Shown here one piece after another: positions 55,647 to 64,000 of a stretch of DNA of 64,000 bases. Position numbers and translations under genes: made by a program. The stretch is taken from NCBI GenBank assembly GCA_934597725.1, contig CAKTSK010000009.1, positions 11,309 through 75,308 on the forward strand. The letters run 5' to 3'. Each line of letters begins with the position of its first letter. Within the stretch, counting starts at the first letter, position 1. The notes under the pieces are model-generated. The model was not told the DNA's origin, ran no database searches, and saw only the letters and a list, made by a program, of their open reading frames with translations. This DNA is from an uncultured Eubacteriales bacterium. GTDB taxonomy: Bacteria; Bacillota; Clostridia; Oscillospirales; Oscillospiraceae.

Positions 55647-56876
55647 ATGCAGATTTACGAAGAACTCAGAGCCCGCGGGCTCATTGCCCAGGTCACCGAC
55701 GAGGAGGAGATCCGGGAACTGATCAACAACGGCAAGGCCACGTTTTACATCGGCTTTGACCCCACCGCCGACAGCCTCCATGTGGGCCACTTCATGGCCC
55801 TGTGCCTGATGAAGCGCCTGCAGATGGCAGGGAACCGGCCTGTGGTCCTGGTGGGCGGCGGCACCGGCTACATCGGCGACCCCTCCGGGCGCACGGACAT
55901 GCGCTCCATGATGACCCCCGAGACCATCCAGCACAACTGCGACTGCTTTAAGAAGCAGATGGAGCGGTTCATTGACTTTGGTGAGGGCAAGGCCATCATG
56001 GTGAACAACGCCGACTGGCTGCTCAAGCTCAACTACATTGATCTCCTGCGGGACGTGGGCGCTTGCTTCTCGGTCAACAATATGCTGCGGGCGGAGTGCT
56101 ACAAGCAGCGCATGGAGAAGGGGCTGTCCTTCCTGGAATTCAACTACATGATCATGCAGTCCTATGACTTCTACCATCTCTTCCAGGAGTACGGCTGCAA
56201 CATGCAGTTCGGCGGTGATGACCAGTGGTCCAACATGCTCGGCGGCACGGAGCTCATCCGCCGCAAGCTGGGCGAGGACGCCTATGCCATGACCATCACG
56301 CTGCTCATGAACTCCGAGGGCAAGAAGATGGGCAAGACCGCCTCCGGCGCGGTGTGGCTGGACCCCAACAAGACCTCTCCCTATGAGTTCTACCAGTACT
56401 GGCGCAATGTGGGCGACGACGATGTGCTCAAGTGCATTCGGATGCTCACCTTCCTGCCGCTGGAAGAGATCGACAAGATGGACGCCTGGGAGGGCGCACA
56501 GCTGAACACCGCCAAGGAGATCCTGGCCTTTGAGCTGACCAAGCTGGTCCACGGAGAAGAGGAAGCCACCAAGGCCCAGGAGACGGCGCGCGGTCTGTTC
56601 TCCACCGGCGGCGACACGGCGAACATGCCCGCCACGGCCCTCAGCGCCAGTGACCTGACCGATGGCACCATTGGGGTGCTGGAGCTGATGCTCAAGTGCG
56701 GCCTGGTCCCCTCCAAGGGGGAAGCCCGCCGGCTGGTCCAGCAGGGCGGCGTGGAAGTGGCCGGAGAAAAGGTCAAAGAGATCTCTGCCGCCGTGACCGC
56801 AGAGCAGCTGGCCGGAGAAGGTCTGGTGATCAAGAAGGGGAAGAAGGTCTTCCACCGGGCTTATCTGGAAGGCTGA
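55647..56876 (+). CDS. tyrS: tyrosyl-tRNA synthetase
   Basis: Class I synthetase, 409 residues from ATG 55647 (MQIYEELRARGLIAQVTDEE). ATFYIGFDPTADSLHVGHFM carries the HIGH-type motif HVGH; GGGTGYIGDPSGRTDMR, FNYMIMQSYDFYHLFQEYGC, FGGDDQWSNMLGGTELIRR; KMSKS loop appears as KKMGKTASGAVWL; C-terminal S4 domain KGEARRLVQQGGVEVAGEKV. Of the TyrS form typical for Gram-positives (KMSKS written KxGKT). Regulated by the T-box leader. Confidence 0.97.
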   Translation: MQIYEELRARGLIAQVTDEEEIRELINNGKATFYIGFDPTADSLHVGHFMALCLMKRLQMAGNRPVVLVGGGTGYIGDPSGRTDMRSMMTPETIQHNCDCFKKQMERFIDFGEGKAIMVNNADWLLKLNYIDLLRDVGACFSVNNMLRAECYKQRMEKGLSFLEFNYMIMQSYDFYHLFQEYGCNMQFGGDDQWSNMLGGTELIRRKLGEDAYAMTITLLMNSEGKKMGKTASGAVWLDPNKTSPYEFYQYWRNVGDDDVLKCIRMLTFLPLEEIDKMDAWEGAQLNTAKEILAFELTKLVHGEEEATKAQETARGLFSTGGDTANMPATALSASDLTDGTIGVLELMLKCGLVPSKGEARRLVQQGGVEVAGEKVKEISAAVTAEQLAGEGLVIKKGKKVFHRAYLEG

Positions 56877-56906
56877 GTTTTTCAGCGGTCCGAACACAAA
56901 AGAATG

Positions 56907-56951
56907 AAAAAATCACGCACTCTTCTGGTCATAGAGGAGTGCGTGATTTTT
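56907..56951 (+). terminator. terminator after tyrS
   Basis: AAAAATCACGCACTC / GAGTGCGTGATTTTT, long stem with T run. Confidence 0.93.
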
Positions 56952-56969
56952 GTCCCGTCGATGCAACAG

Positions 56970-57005
56970 AAACGCCCAGCTGTGCCATACACAGCTGGGC
57001 GTTTG
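56970..57005 (-). terminator. terminator of ireB
   Basis: AAACGCCCAGCTGTG / CACAGCTGGGCGTTT with a 5-base loop; on the minus strand it follows the ireB stop directly. Confidence 0.85.
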
Positions 57006-57010
57006 GTGTG

Positions 57011-57262
57011 TCAGCGATTGGATAGATACTGCCGGACCAATTCCTGCAGCAGCTCGTCTCGGTCCAATTTGCGGATCAAGGTACGGGCGTTGTTGTAGTT
57101 TGTGATGTAGGTGGGGTCCTCCGAGAGGATATAGCCTACGATCTGATTGATCGGATTGTATCCTTTCTGTTTCAAGGCATCATAGACCGCCATGAGCGTT
57201 GCTCTCATTTCGTCGTTACGGTCTTGCACTACTTGAAATTTGCGGGTAAACTCGGAATCCAT
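57011..57262 (-). CDS. ireB: IreB family regulatory phosphoprotein (UPF0297)
   Basis: 83 residues from ATG 57262 (MDSEFTRKFQVVQDRNDEMR); an upstream in-frame ATG at 57298 lacks a good site. VYDALKQKGYNPINQIVGYI, LSEDPTYITNYNNARTLIRK and DRDELLQELVRQYL are the family pattern. In Enterococcus the homologue is phosphorylated by the IreK Ser/Thr kinase and lowers cephalosporin tolerance. Usually next to ruvX; here it is alone between tyrS and pheT. The 57263-57360 gap shows nothing clear. Confidence 0.95.
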   Translation of the reverse strand: MDSEFTRKFQVVQDRNDEMRATLMAVYDALKQKGYNPINQIVGYILSEDPTYITNYNNARTLIRKLDRDELLQELVRQYLSNR

Positions 57263-57360
57263 GGTACGCCCCCCTGTCACAAAACGATAGATTATCACCT
57301 ACATCATACTCCACCCAAAGGAGAAAGTAAAGGGGAAATGGGGGATAATCCAGAAAAATT

Positions 57361-59760
57361 TTACCGCAGCGTGGCGCCAAACTGTGCTTCCAGCGCAGCC
57401 AGGACCAGCTTCACTTCATCATCTGCTTCCTGAGCGGTCAGGCTCCGGTCCTCTGCCCGGAGGATCAGGTTGAAGGCAACGGATTTTTTGCCCTCCGGCA
57501 GGTTCTCTCCCTGGTAGATGTCGAAGAGGGCGACATCCTTGAGCAGACCCTTGGCGGCGGCCCGGATGCAGCCTTCCAGCGCGCCGACGGTAGCGGTCCG
57601 GTCCACCAGAACGGCAATGTCCCGGGTGACGGCAGGGAACTTGGGCAGCGGCGTGTAAGTCGGTTCCGCACCACGGCTGGCAAAGAGACCATCGAACTGG
57701 AGCTGCGCATAGTACAGAGGAGTGTCCACGCCGTAGTTGTCGGCGACCAGCGGATGGATCTGGCCCATCAGGCCGATCTCCTGGCCCCGGAGGAAAATGC
57801 GCGCGCAGCGGCCGGGGTGGAAGGAGGGGTGGTGGGCTTCTGCCACATAGGTGACCTCTTCTGCCCGGATGCTTTCCAGCACAGTCTCCACTGCGCCCTT
57901 GAGGGTGAAGAAGGTCTCCTCAGGGCCGTAGAGCCCCAGAGAAAGGACTTTGGGCTCATCCGCCATGCCGTCCTCCCGCTCAAAATAGGTGCGGCCCAGT
58001 TCATACAGCCGGGCAGACTTGTTCCGATAGTTGTAGTTGCGGGTGAGGATCTCCAGCATGGAGGGCAGCACCGTGGTCCGCAGGATGGAGGTGTCCTCTC
58101 CCAGAGGGTTCATGATCTTCATGGACCGGCGCAGAGGAGAGTCCTCGGGCAGGCGGATCTTATCATAGTAGGTGGGGCTGATGAAGGAATAGGTGATGAT
58201 CTCATCAAAGCCCATGCCCCGGCAGACGGCGCCCAGGTTCCGCTCCAGGATCTGCTCCGGGCTGTACCCGCCCTGGGTGGTCACACCGCGCATGGAGGTG
58301 GTGGGGATCTGGTTGTAGCCAAAGAAGCGGGCCACTTCTTCTGCCAGGTCGGAATAGTGGGACACATCCCCCCGCCAGGAGGGAACGGTGATGGTCTCCC
58401 CGTCTACACCGAAGCCCAGGTCAGACAGGATGCGGCACATCTCCTGGGCGGCAATGTCGGTCCCCAGCAGCGCGTTGATCTTCTCCGGCCGCAGGGCCAG
58501 CTGCGTGGGCTGGGGCACAAAGTTCAGAATGTCGATGACACCGTCCAGGACTTCACCGGCTCCCAGCAGCTCGACCAGCTCGCAGGCCCGGTTGACAGCG
58601 GGAAGGGTGTTGAGGATGTCCAGCCCCTTCTCAAACTTGGCGGAAGCCTCGGTACGCATCCCAAGGGAAAGCGCGGTGCGGCGGATGGAGGTACCGTTGA
58701 AGTTGGCCGACTCAAAGACCACGTCCACAGTGTCCTCGACGATCTCACTGTTTTCACCGCCCATGATGCCTGCCAGGCCCACGGCCCGGGTCTCGTCGGC
58801 GATGACCAGCATGGAGGCATTCAGGTCCCGCACGTTGCCGTCCAGGGTGGTGAGGGACTCGCCGTCCTTGGCCCGGCGGACGATGATCTTGCCGCCCTTC
58901 ACATAGCGGTAGTCAAAGGCGTGCATGGGCTGGCCATATTCCAGCATCACATAGTTGGTGATGTCCACGATGTTGTTGATGGGCCGGACGCCGGAGGCCC
59001 GCAGACGATCCCGCATCCACTTGGGGGAGGGACCGATCTTCACGTTGCGCACCATCCGGGCGGTATACCGGGGGCACAGATCGGGGTCGGGGGTCTCTAC
59101 GTCCAGCAGCTCTGTCAGGCTGCCGGGACCGCCGCCCTTGACCACCGGGTCGTGGAGGGTGAGGGGCTTGCCGTAGGTCACGGCAGCTTCCCGGGCCAGG
59201 CCGATCACCGACAGGCAGTCGGGGCGGTTGGGGGTGATCTCAAACTCTACCACATGGTCATCCAGACCGATGGCTGCGGGGATCGCGTCGCCGGGCTTGA
59301 GTCCCTTGGCTTTCAGATCGGGGTCAGATTCCAGCAGGAAGATCCCGTCCACGACGCTGTGGGGCCAGTCGTTGTCGGTCATGCCCAGCTCCTTGTAGGA
59401 ACAGAGCATTCCGTGGGATTCCTCGCCCCGGAGTTTGCCCGACTTGATCTCGATCCCGCCGGGCAGGGTGCTGTTGTGCTTGGCCACCGGGACCAGTTCT
59501 CCCTGGGAGACGTTCTGGGCGCCGGTCACGATCTGGATGGGGGCGTCTTCTCCCACGTCTACCTGGCAGATCCACATGTGATCGGAATTCTCGTGCCGCT
59601 TGATCTCCACCACACGGCCTACGACGACGTTGGAGATCTCCTCTCCCTCGATCTCTGTGATTTCCACCTTCGACCCGGAAAGGGTCATGTCCTCGGCAAA
59701 GGTCCGGTCATCGGCCTGCACGGGGACGAATTCATTCAGCCATTTTCTCGACAGTAACAT
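57361..59760 (-). CDS. pheT: phenylalanyl-tRNA synthetase beta subunit
   Basis: 799 residues, standard bacterial form. Domains in order: MLLSRKWLNEFVPVQ and the tRNA-binding OB domain (VVGRVVEIKRHENSDHMWIC, IVTGAQNVSQGELVPVAKHN), B3/B4 editing domain (FEITPNRPDCLSVIGLAREA), B5 (LSDLGFGVDGETITVPSWRG), catalytic-like core (FDEIITYSFISPTYYDK), and C-terminal ferredoxin-fold anticodon domain (FPAVTRDIAVLVDRTATVGA). Follows pheS with an 18-base gap. Confidence 0.97.
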   Translation of the reverse strand: MLLSRKWLNEFVPVQADDRTFAEDMTLSGSKVEITEIEGEEISNVVVGRVVEIKRHENSDHMWICQVDVGEDAPIQIVTGAQNVSQGELVPVAKHNSTLPGGIEIKSGKLRGEESHGMLCSYKELGMTDNDWPHSVVDGIFLLESDPDLKAKGLKPGDAIPAAIGLDDHVVEFEITPNRPDCLSVIGLAREAAVTYGKPLTLHDPVVKGGGPGSLTELLDVETPDPDLCPRYTARMVRNVKIGPSPKWMRDRLRASGVRPINNIVDITNYVMLEYGQPMHAFDYRYVKGGKIIVRRAKDGESLTTLDGNVRDLNASMLVIADETRAVGLAGIMGGENSEIVEDTVDVVFESANFNGTSIRRTALSLGMRTEASAKFEKGLDILNTLPAVNRACELVELLGAGEVLDGVIDILNFVPQPTQLALRPEKINALLGTDIAAQEMCRILSDLGFGVDGETITVPSWRGDVSHYSDLAEEVARFFGYNQIPTTSMRGVTTQGGYSPEQILERNLGAVCRGMGFDEIITYSFISPTYYDKIRLPEDSPLRRSMKIMNPLGEDTSILRTTVLPSMLEILTRNYNYRNKSARLYELGRTYFEREDGMADEPKVLSLGLYGPEETFFTLKGAVETVLESIRAEEVTYVAEAHHPSFHPGRCARIFLRGQEIGLMGQIHPLVADNYGVDTPLYYAQLQFDGLFASRGAEPTYTPLPKFPAVTRDIAVLVDRTATVGALEGCIRAAAKGLLKDVALFDIYQGENLPEGKKSVAFNLILRAEDRSLTAQEADDEVKLVLAALEAQFGATLR

Positions 59761-59778
59761 ACTACACGGGCTCCTTTC

Positions 59779-60804
59779 TCAGAACTGCTCCAGGAAGCGG
59801 ACATCGTTTTCAAAGATCAGCCGCAGGTCGGCGATCTTGAACCGGCGCATGGCCATCCGCTCCAGGCCCATGCCGAAGGCCCAGCCGGAGTAGACCTCAG
59901 GGTCGATGCCGGACATTTCCAGCACTTTGGGATGGATCATCCCGGCGCCCAGCACCTCGATCCAGCCCTCGCCCTTGCAGGTGGGGCAGCCGACGCCGCC
60001 GCACTTGTGGCACTGCACGTCCATCTCGCAGGAGGGCTCGGTAAAGGGGAAGTGGTGGGGACGGAAGCGGGTTTTGGTCCCCTTGCCGTACAGCTGCTCC
60101 ATGACCGCGTTCAGGGTGCCCTTCAGATCGGCCATGGTGATGTTCTTGTCGATGACCATGCCCTCGACCTGATGGAACATGGGGGAGTGGGTGGCGTCCA
60201 CCTCGTCCTTCCGATAGACCCGGCCGGGGGCCAGGATGCGGATGGGCAGGTCCATGGTCTCCATGGCGTGTACCTGCATGGGAGAGGTCTGGCTGCGGAG
60301 CATCACCCGGCTGTCCTTGTCAAAGTAAAAGGTATCGGACCAATCCCGGGAGGGATGCCCCTCTTCGGCGTTGAGGCGGTCGAAGTTGTAGTAGGCCAGC
60401 TCCACCTCGGGGCCGTCCAGGATGGTAAAGCCCATGCCCACGAAGATATCCTTGATCTCGTCCAGGGCGATGTACATGGGGTGCTGGTGGCCCAGCGGGC
60501 TCTTTTTGCCGGGGATGGTCACGTCGACGGCCTCGGCTTCCAGGCGGGCTTCCAGCTTGGCCTGTTCCAGCTTGCTCTTCTGAAGCTCGATCTCGGCGGT
60601 CAGCTTCTCCCGGACCTCATTGGCCAGCTGGCCGATGACCGGGCGCTCCTCTGCGCTGAGCTTGCCCATCTGCTTGAGCACGGCGGTCAGCTCTCCCTTT
60701 TTGCCCAGGTATTTCACCCGCAGGGATTCCAGATCCACCGATTCCTTGGTGGCGGCCAGGGCGGCCAAGGCCTCTCGCTTGATTTTCTCTAATTGTTCCT
60801 TCAT
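59779..60804 (-). CDS. pheS: phenylalanyl-tRNA synthetase alpha subunit
   Basis: Class II catalytic subunit, 341 residues. N-terminal coiled coil MKEQLEKIKREALAALAATK; motif 2 region LRSQTSPMQVHAMETMDLPI and THSPMFHQVEGMVIDKNITM; HKCGGVGCPTCKGEGWIEVL; motif 3 GWAFGMGLERMAMRRFKIAD. Downstream of a T-box leader and co-transcribed with pheT. Confidence 0.97.
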   Translation of the reverse strand: MKEQLEKIKREALAALAATKESVDLESLRVKYLGKKGELTAVLKQMGKLSAEERPVIGQLANEVREKLTAEIELQKSKLEQAKLEARLEAEAVDVTIPGKKSPLGHQHPMYIALDEIKDIFVGMGFTILDGPEVELAYYNFDRLNAEEGHPSRDWSDTFYFDKDSRVMLRSQTSPMQVHAMETMDLPIRILAPGRVYRKDEVDATHSPMFHQVEGMVIDKNITMADLKGTLNAVMEQLYGKGTKTRFRPHHFPFTEPSCEMDVQCHKCGGVGCPTCKGEGWIEVLGAGMIHPKVLEMSGIDPEVYSGWAFGMGLERMAMRRFKIADLRLIFENDVRFLEQF

Positions 60805-60822
60805 ACTGCTTCCTCCAAACCA

Positions 60823-61080
60823 TAAAAAAACCTTTCCTCCCGATCAAACGGGACGAAAGGCAACAATACTTCCGCGGTACCACCCGAACATTCGCGCTGC
60901 CATGGCAAGGCCGCGCGCACTTTCTTGCCCGGTAACGGCGGAATCCACCGCCGGCGTCTTTCCCCGCCGGAACTCCAGGGCGAACCAAGCAGGGCTTCCC
61001 CGGGACGGCTTTCAGCCGGTGGCCATCCCTCTCTGCCGGGAAACGGGAACTGCTATTTTCCCCTTCTTCGTCTTTGCAAC
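60823..61080 (-). promoter_or_regulatory. T-box leader upstream of pheST
   Basis: On the minus strand it contains GGGTGGTACCGCGGAAGT (T-box core near 60872-60889) and a terminator stem CCTTTC-g-TCCCG / CGGGA-g-GAAAGG ending in seven T (60823-60860). A TTC triplet in GGTTCGCC (about 60980-60987) is a candidate Phe specifier, judged by eye. Low charged tRNA-Phe would increase pheST expression. Confidence 0.93.
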
Positions 61081-61086
61081 GAAGCA

Positions 61087-61115
61087 AGTTTAGCATAAAA
61101 AACCTTGAAATGCAA
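61087..61115 (-). promoter_or_regulatory. promoter of the pheST T-box transcript
   Basis: Minus strand TTGCAT (61115-61110), 17-base spacer, TAAACT (61092-61087) with an upstream TGC (extended -10). Confidence 0.65.
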
Positions 61116-61133
61116 GCTTGAAAATCCTATAAT
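61105..61133 (+). promoter_or_regulatory. promoter for nnrD
   Basis: TTGAAA (61105-61110), 17-base spacer, perfect TATAAT (61128-61133). Its -35 overlaps the divergent pheS -35 region. Confidence 0.75.
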
Positions 61134-61183
61134 AGGGGGAAGAAACCCAAGAAAAGGAAGTTTTTACAGAAGGAGGGGCGAGG

Positions 61184-62035
61184 ATGACCGAAGTAAGGGA
61201 AGCATTTGTCCGCCGCTGCCTGCCGGTGCGAGACCGGGACGGACATAAGGGGACCTTTGGCAAGGTCCACATTCTGGCTGGCAGCGTGGGGTTTACCGGT
61301 GCGCCGGCCTTGTCGTCCGCCGCAGCGGTACGCACCGGGTCCGGGCTGGTCCATCTGTGGGTGCCTCAGGAGATCTGGCCGGTGCTGGCGGTCAAGTGCC
61401 AGTCAGCTATGCCAGCCCCTGTGCCGCCCTTTCCGGCGCTGCTGGAAAAGCTGGATCAGGGAGACGGCGTGCTCATCGGCCCCGGGTTGGGCAGAAGCCG
61501 CAAAACCGACGTGCGTACCTGCCGATTGCTCCAGCGCGTCCAGACGGCGGTGGTGCTGGATGCCGACGGCATAAATGCGGTGGCCGAGCATATAGATGTT
61601 CTGGACACCAGGCGCGGCCGGGTCACGGTCCTCACGCCCCACGACGGAGAGTTTCTCCGGCTGACCGGCGGCGCGCCGCTGGGGCCGGACCGGGAGGCTG
61701 CCGCCGCAGCCTTTGCCCGGGCGCATGGCTGTGTGCTGGTCTTGAAGGGCCACCGGACGATCACTGCCTTTCCCGACGGGGAGACCTTTGTGAACACCAC
61801 CGGCAACCCCGGCATGGCCAAGGGCGGCAGCGGGGATGTGCTGGCGGGGATGCTCCTCTCGCTGCTGGGACAAGGTCTGCCGCCGAAGCAGGCGGTCCCG
61901 GCGGCGGTCTGGCTGCACGGCCGGGCAGGAGATCTGGCGGCAGAGGAACTGGGGGAGTACGGCATGACGCCGGATGATCTGCTCCGGCAGATCCCTGCGG
62001 CCATCCGGCAGACCATGGCCGGCCCGGTGGACTAA
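61184..62035 (+). CDS. nnrD: ADP-dependent NAD(P)H-hydrate dehydratase
   Basis: Repairs hydrated NAD(P)H. 283 residues, YjeF C-terminal type without the N-terminal epimerase domain (NnrE). GTFGKVHILAGSVGFTGAPA, ALSSAAAVRTGSGLVHLWVP, GVLIGPGLGRS, VLDADGINAV, VTVLTPHDGEFLRLTGG, VLKGHRTITAFPDGE, and the ATP/ADP loop NPGMAKGGSGDVLAGMLLSL. GGAGGGGCGAGG precedes the ATG. Confidence 0.95.
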   Translation: MTEVREAFVRRCLPVRDRDGHKGTFGKVHILAGSVGFTGAPALSSAAAVRTGSGLVHLWVPQEIWPVLAVKCQSAMPAPVPPFPALLEKLDQGDGVLIGPGLGRSRKTDVRTCRLLQRVQTAVVLDADGINAVAEHIDVLDTRRGRVTVLTPHDGEFLRLTGGAPLGPDREAAAAAFARAHGCVLVLKGHRTITAFPDGETFVNTTGNPGMAKGGSGDVLAGMLLSLLGQGLPPKQAVPAAVWLHGRAGDLAAEELGEYGMTPDDLLRQIPAAIRQTMAGPVD

Positions 62036-62057
62036 CCCCATAAGGGAGGAACATCCT

Positions 62058-62657
62058 TTGTCCAGAAAGGTTTTGCGCGTCGGTGTGTTCTCGCTGCTGG
62101 CGGCCGTGCTGCTGTGCGGCTGCACCGGAGAGCAGGAGGACAACGACCTGACGCTCCAGCTCCAGAAAGCATTTTTGTCCCGCGCCGGCTGTGCCGGAAC
62201 GATGGAGATCACGGCGGACTATGGCCAGCGGGTCTATTCCTACACCGTGACCTTTTCTGAAGAGACCGGGAAAGGGCTGTCGATGGTCCTGACCGCGCCG
62301 GAAGAAGTGGCCGGGATCACAGCCACCCTGGAAGAAGGACAGACGTTTTTGCAGTTTGACGGCGTCTGTCTGCAAACCGGTCCCCTCAACGCGGACGGGC
62401 TGTCTCCCCTGGATGCGCTGCCGGCCTGTCTGGCGGCCATGGAGTCCGGCTTTGTGGCAGAGACGGGACGGGAACAGCTGGGAGAGACAGAAGCCCTGCG
62501 CCTGTGCTTCCGGGACCCGGAACGACCGGCGGGACAGGGGCTGGAAACCGTACTGTGGTTTGACAAAGCCCAGAAGACCCTTTTGCGGGGAGAGCTCCGC
62601 AGCGACGGGACCATGGTGGTCCGGTGTGAGTTTTCTGACTTTCATATCATACAATAA
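62058..62657 (+). CDS. lipoprotein of unknown function with LolA-like fold
   Basis: 199 residues from a TTG start at 62058, eight bases after GGGAGG. Signal peptide (M)SRKVLRVGVFSLLAAVLLCG with lipobox LCGC, acyl Cys at 22, then TGEQEDN. The exported part alternates short strands (GTMEITADYGQRVYSYTVTF, VAGITATLEEGQTFLQFDGV, LETVLWFDKAQKTLLRGELR) in a way that resembles LolA-like domains, related in style to the protein at 3093-3884; by-eye judgement. Sits between nnrD and alr, likely co-transcribed. Confidence 0.75.
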   Translation: MSRKVLRVGVFSLLAAVLLCGCTGEQEDNDLTLQLQKAFLSRAGCAGTMEITADYGQRVYSYTVTFSEETGKGLSMVLTAPEEVAGITATLEEGQTFLQFDGVCLQTGPLNADGLSPLDALPACLAAMESGFVAETGREQLGETEALRLCFRDPERPAGQGLETVLWFDKAQKTLLRGELRSDGTMVVRCEFSDFHIIQ

Positions 62658-62697
62658 ACCTTCAACATTTTACCGAGAGAAAGGAACGTGTCACACA

Positions 62698-63834
62698 ATG
62701 CAAGCACAAACGAGACGCACCTGGGCCGAAGTATCCCTGGAAAATCTGGCGCACAATTACCGCGCGCTGCGGGATCTGACGCCCCAGGGGACCAAATTCA
62801 TGGGACTGGTGAAAGCAGACGCCTATGGCCACGGCGCTGTGCCGGTGGCGAAGAAGCTGGAAGCCCTGGGGGCGGATTATCTGGGCGTGGCCTGTCTGGA
62901 TGAGGCCCTTGAGCTGCGGCAGGCAGGGGTCCAAACGCCCATTCTGATCCTGGGCTGGACGCCTGCCCTCTATGCGGAAGAGCTGGTCAAGCATCAGATC
63001 TCTCAGGCCTGCTATGATCTGGACTATGCCAAGGCCCTCTCGGAAGGCGCCCAGAAAGCAGGGGGGACCCTTACGGTCCACATCCAGTGTGATACAGGCA
63101 TGACCCGCCTGGGCTTTCTGTGTGACGAGAGCCGCATCGCCCAGTCTGCCCAGGAGATCGCCCAGGCGGTGGTCCTGCCGGGGCTGAAGGCCGAGGGCAT
63201 CTTCACCCACTTCTCGGACTCCGACGGCAGCGAGGAGTATACCATGATGCAGTTTGACCGCTTCCTGGACATCATCAAGCGCGTGGAGGAGCTGGGGCAT
63301 TCCTTTGCCATCCGGCACTGTGCCAACAGCGCCGCCACGCTGCTCTATCCGGCCACCTATCTGGACATGATCCGGCCCGGCATCGTCCTCTACGGCCACT
63401 TCCCGGACCAGAAGATGGACCCCGGCCTGTGCAGCCTGGTCCCCGTGCTGGAGCTCAAGAGCCGGGTGGCTACCGTGCGGGAGGTCCCGGAGGGGACCTG
63501 CGTCAGCTACGGCCGCACCGCGACCCTGACCCGGGATTCCCGTCTGGCAGTCATCCCCGTGGGCTATGGCGACGGCTATTGCCGGGGCTACTCCAACAAG
63601 CTCACCGTCTTGCTGGACGGACAGAAGGCCCCCATCGTGGGCCGGGTCTGCATGGACATGTGCATGGTGGACGTGACCGACCTGCCCAACGTGAAGGAGG
63701 GGGATGTGGCCATCCTCTATGGCAGCGATGAAAAGGACGAGCAGCCGGTGGAGGCCGGCGCCGAGATCATGAACACCATTTCTTATGAACTGTTGTGCGT
63801 GCTCACCAAGCGCATCCCCCGCATTTACCTGTGA
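62698..63834 (+). CDS. alr: alanine racemase
   Basis: PLP enzyme making D-alanine for peptidoglycan. 378 residues from ATG 62698 (MQAQTRRTWAEVSLENLAHN), with AAAGGA upstream at a longish 12 bases. PLP lysine in MGLVKADAYGHGAVPVAKKL; HIQCDTGMTRLGF, FTHFSDSDGS, RHCANSAATLLYPATYLDMI, RPGIVLYG; C-terminal barrel with YGRTATLTRDSRLAVIPVGY, GDGYCRGYSNK (catalytic Tyr), VGRVCMDMCMVDVTDLPNV. The frame extends further upstream but without a start signal. Confidence 0.97.
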   Translation: MQAQTRRTWAEVSLENLAHNYRALRDLTPQGTKFMGLVKADAYGHGAVPVAKKLEALGADYLGVACLDEALELRQAGVQTPILILGWTPALYAEELVKHQISQACYDLDYAKALSEGAQKAGGTLTVHIQCDTGMTRLGFLCDESRIAQSAQEIAQAVVLPGLKAEGIFTHFSDSDGSEEYTMMQFDRFLDIIKRVEELGHSFAIRHCANSAATLLYPATYLDMIRPGIVLYGHFPDQKMDPGLCSLVPVLELKSRVATVREVPEGTCVSYGRTATLTRDSRLAVIPVGYGDGYCRGYSNKLTVLLDGQKAPIVGRVCMDMCMVDVTDLPNVKEGDVAILYGSDEKDEQPVEAGAEIMNTISYELLCVLTKRIPRIYL

Positions 63835-63888
63835 CCGACAGCGTTCCCGAAAAAGACCCTGCCGCATAGGATAAGGGCGAGGGAGGAA

Positions 63889-63911
63889 GGCGGCGGACCG
63901 ATCCCGCCGCC
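63889..63911. repeat. GC-rich hairpin downstream of alr
   Basis: GGCGGCGG / CCGCCGCC with a 7-base loop and no T run. The remaining sequence 63835-64000 shows no gene I can support. Confidence 0.5.
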
Positions 63912-64000
63912 TGGTCAAAGACGGTGCTTTTTCCCTGGAAGGGTATAAAGACCGCCTGTCCGTGGGAGAATCATAGGGACCGCGTTTCATAGGATACCCC

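Noticed and set aside
57754..59757. 667-codon plus-strand open frame over pheT
   Set aside because: Antisense to a full-length pheT with all expected domains.
62356..62697. N-terminal extension of alanine racemase
   Set aside because: The frame upstream of 62698 overlaps the lipoprotein gene and encodes Arg/Cys-rich non-protein-like sequence.

Overview
The window looks like chromosomal DNA of a GC-rich, Gram-positive, spore-forming anaerobe of the Clostridia, most likely Oscillospiraceae-like (Flavonifractor or Lawsonibacter type). This is an inference from several things: strong Gram-positive ribosome binding sites, two T-box leaders, IreB, YlxM/Ffh, DUF6440/DUF6514-type small proteins, a CotJC spore-coat remnant, a multimeric [FeFe] hydrogenase, and the nusB-xseA-xseB-ispA-dxs-tlyA-nadK-argR-recN cluster. 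Species cannot be named from sequence alone.

Layout. 1-7.2 kb: end of trpS, an undecaprenyl-phosphate sugar transferase plus UDP-GlcNAc 2-epimerase pair (cell-wall glycopolymer precursors), a convergent cluster of three small proteins of unknown function, coaX, and a PLP aminotransferase with its own clear promoter. 7.2-13.3 kb looks accessory: a UvrA paralogue without the UvrB-binding domain, a truncated cotJC, a zinc alcohol dehydrogenase, small membrane proteins, a DUF4236 protein, then two tandem tRNA-Ser genes. 13.4-21.3 kb: a small unknown protein, a PRK06851-like ATPase, a PAP2 phosphatase, proC, ridA, sbcDC. 21.4-27.5 kb: a complete branched-chain amino acid ABC transporter (livKHMGF) and a MarR regulator. 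27.7-33.5 kb: a three-gene hydrogenase operon (NuoE-like; NuoF fused to a GltD-like flavoprotein; [FeFe] catalytic subunit) with a long leader. 33.5-36.6 kb: an uncharacterised cassette of a DUF2975-like membrane protein, an XRE regulator and two paralogous lipoproteins, behind an inverted-repeat operator.

36.7-40.4 kb (minus strand): ylxM-ffh-rpsP-khpA-rimM-trmD (protein targeting, ribosome and tRNA maturation). 40.5-45 kb: an M16 peptidase-like pair, lgt, folD. 45-55.3 kb: an Asp23 protein, then a tightly overlapped operon for transcription antitermination, exonuclease VII, isoprenoid synthesis, NAD kinase, ArgR and RecN. 55.3-61.1 kb: T-box/tyrS, ireB, and a minus-strand T-box/pheST. 61.1-64 kb: nnrD, a lipoprotein and alanine racemase.

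Most of the window is ordinary core genome. The best candidates for new biology are the hydrogenase leader (competing hairpins and a terminator-like U run), the NuoF-GltD fusion, the DUF2975/XRE/double-lipoprotein cassette, and a small membrane protein that seems to start at ATT.
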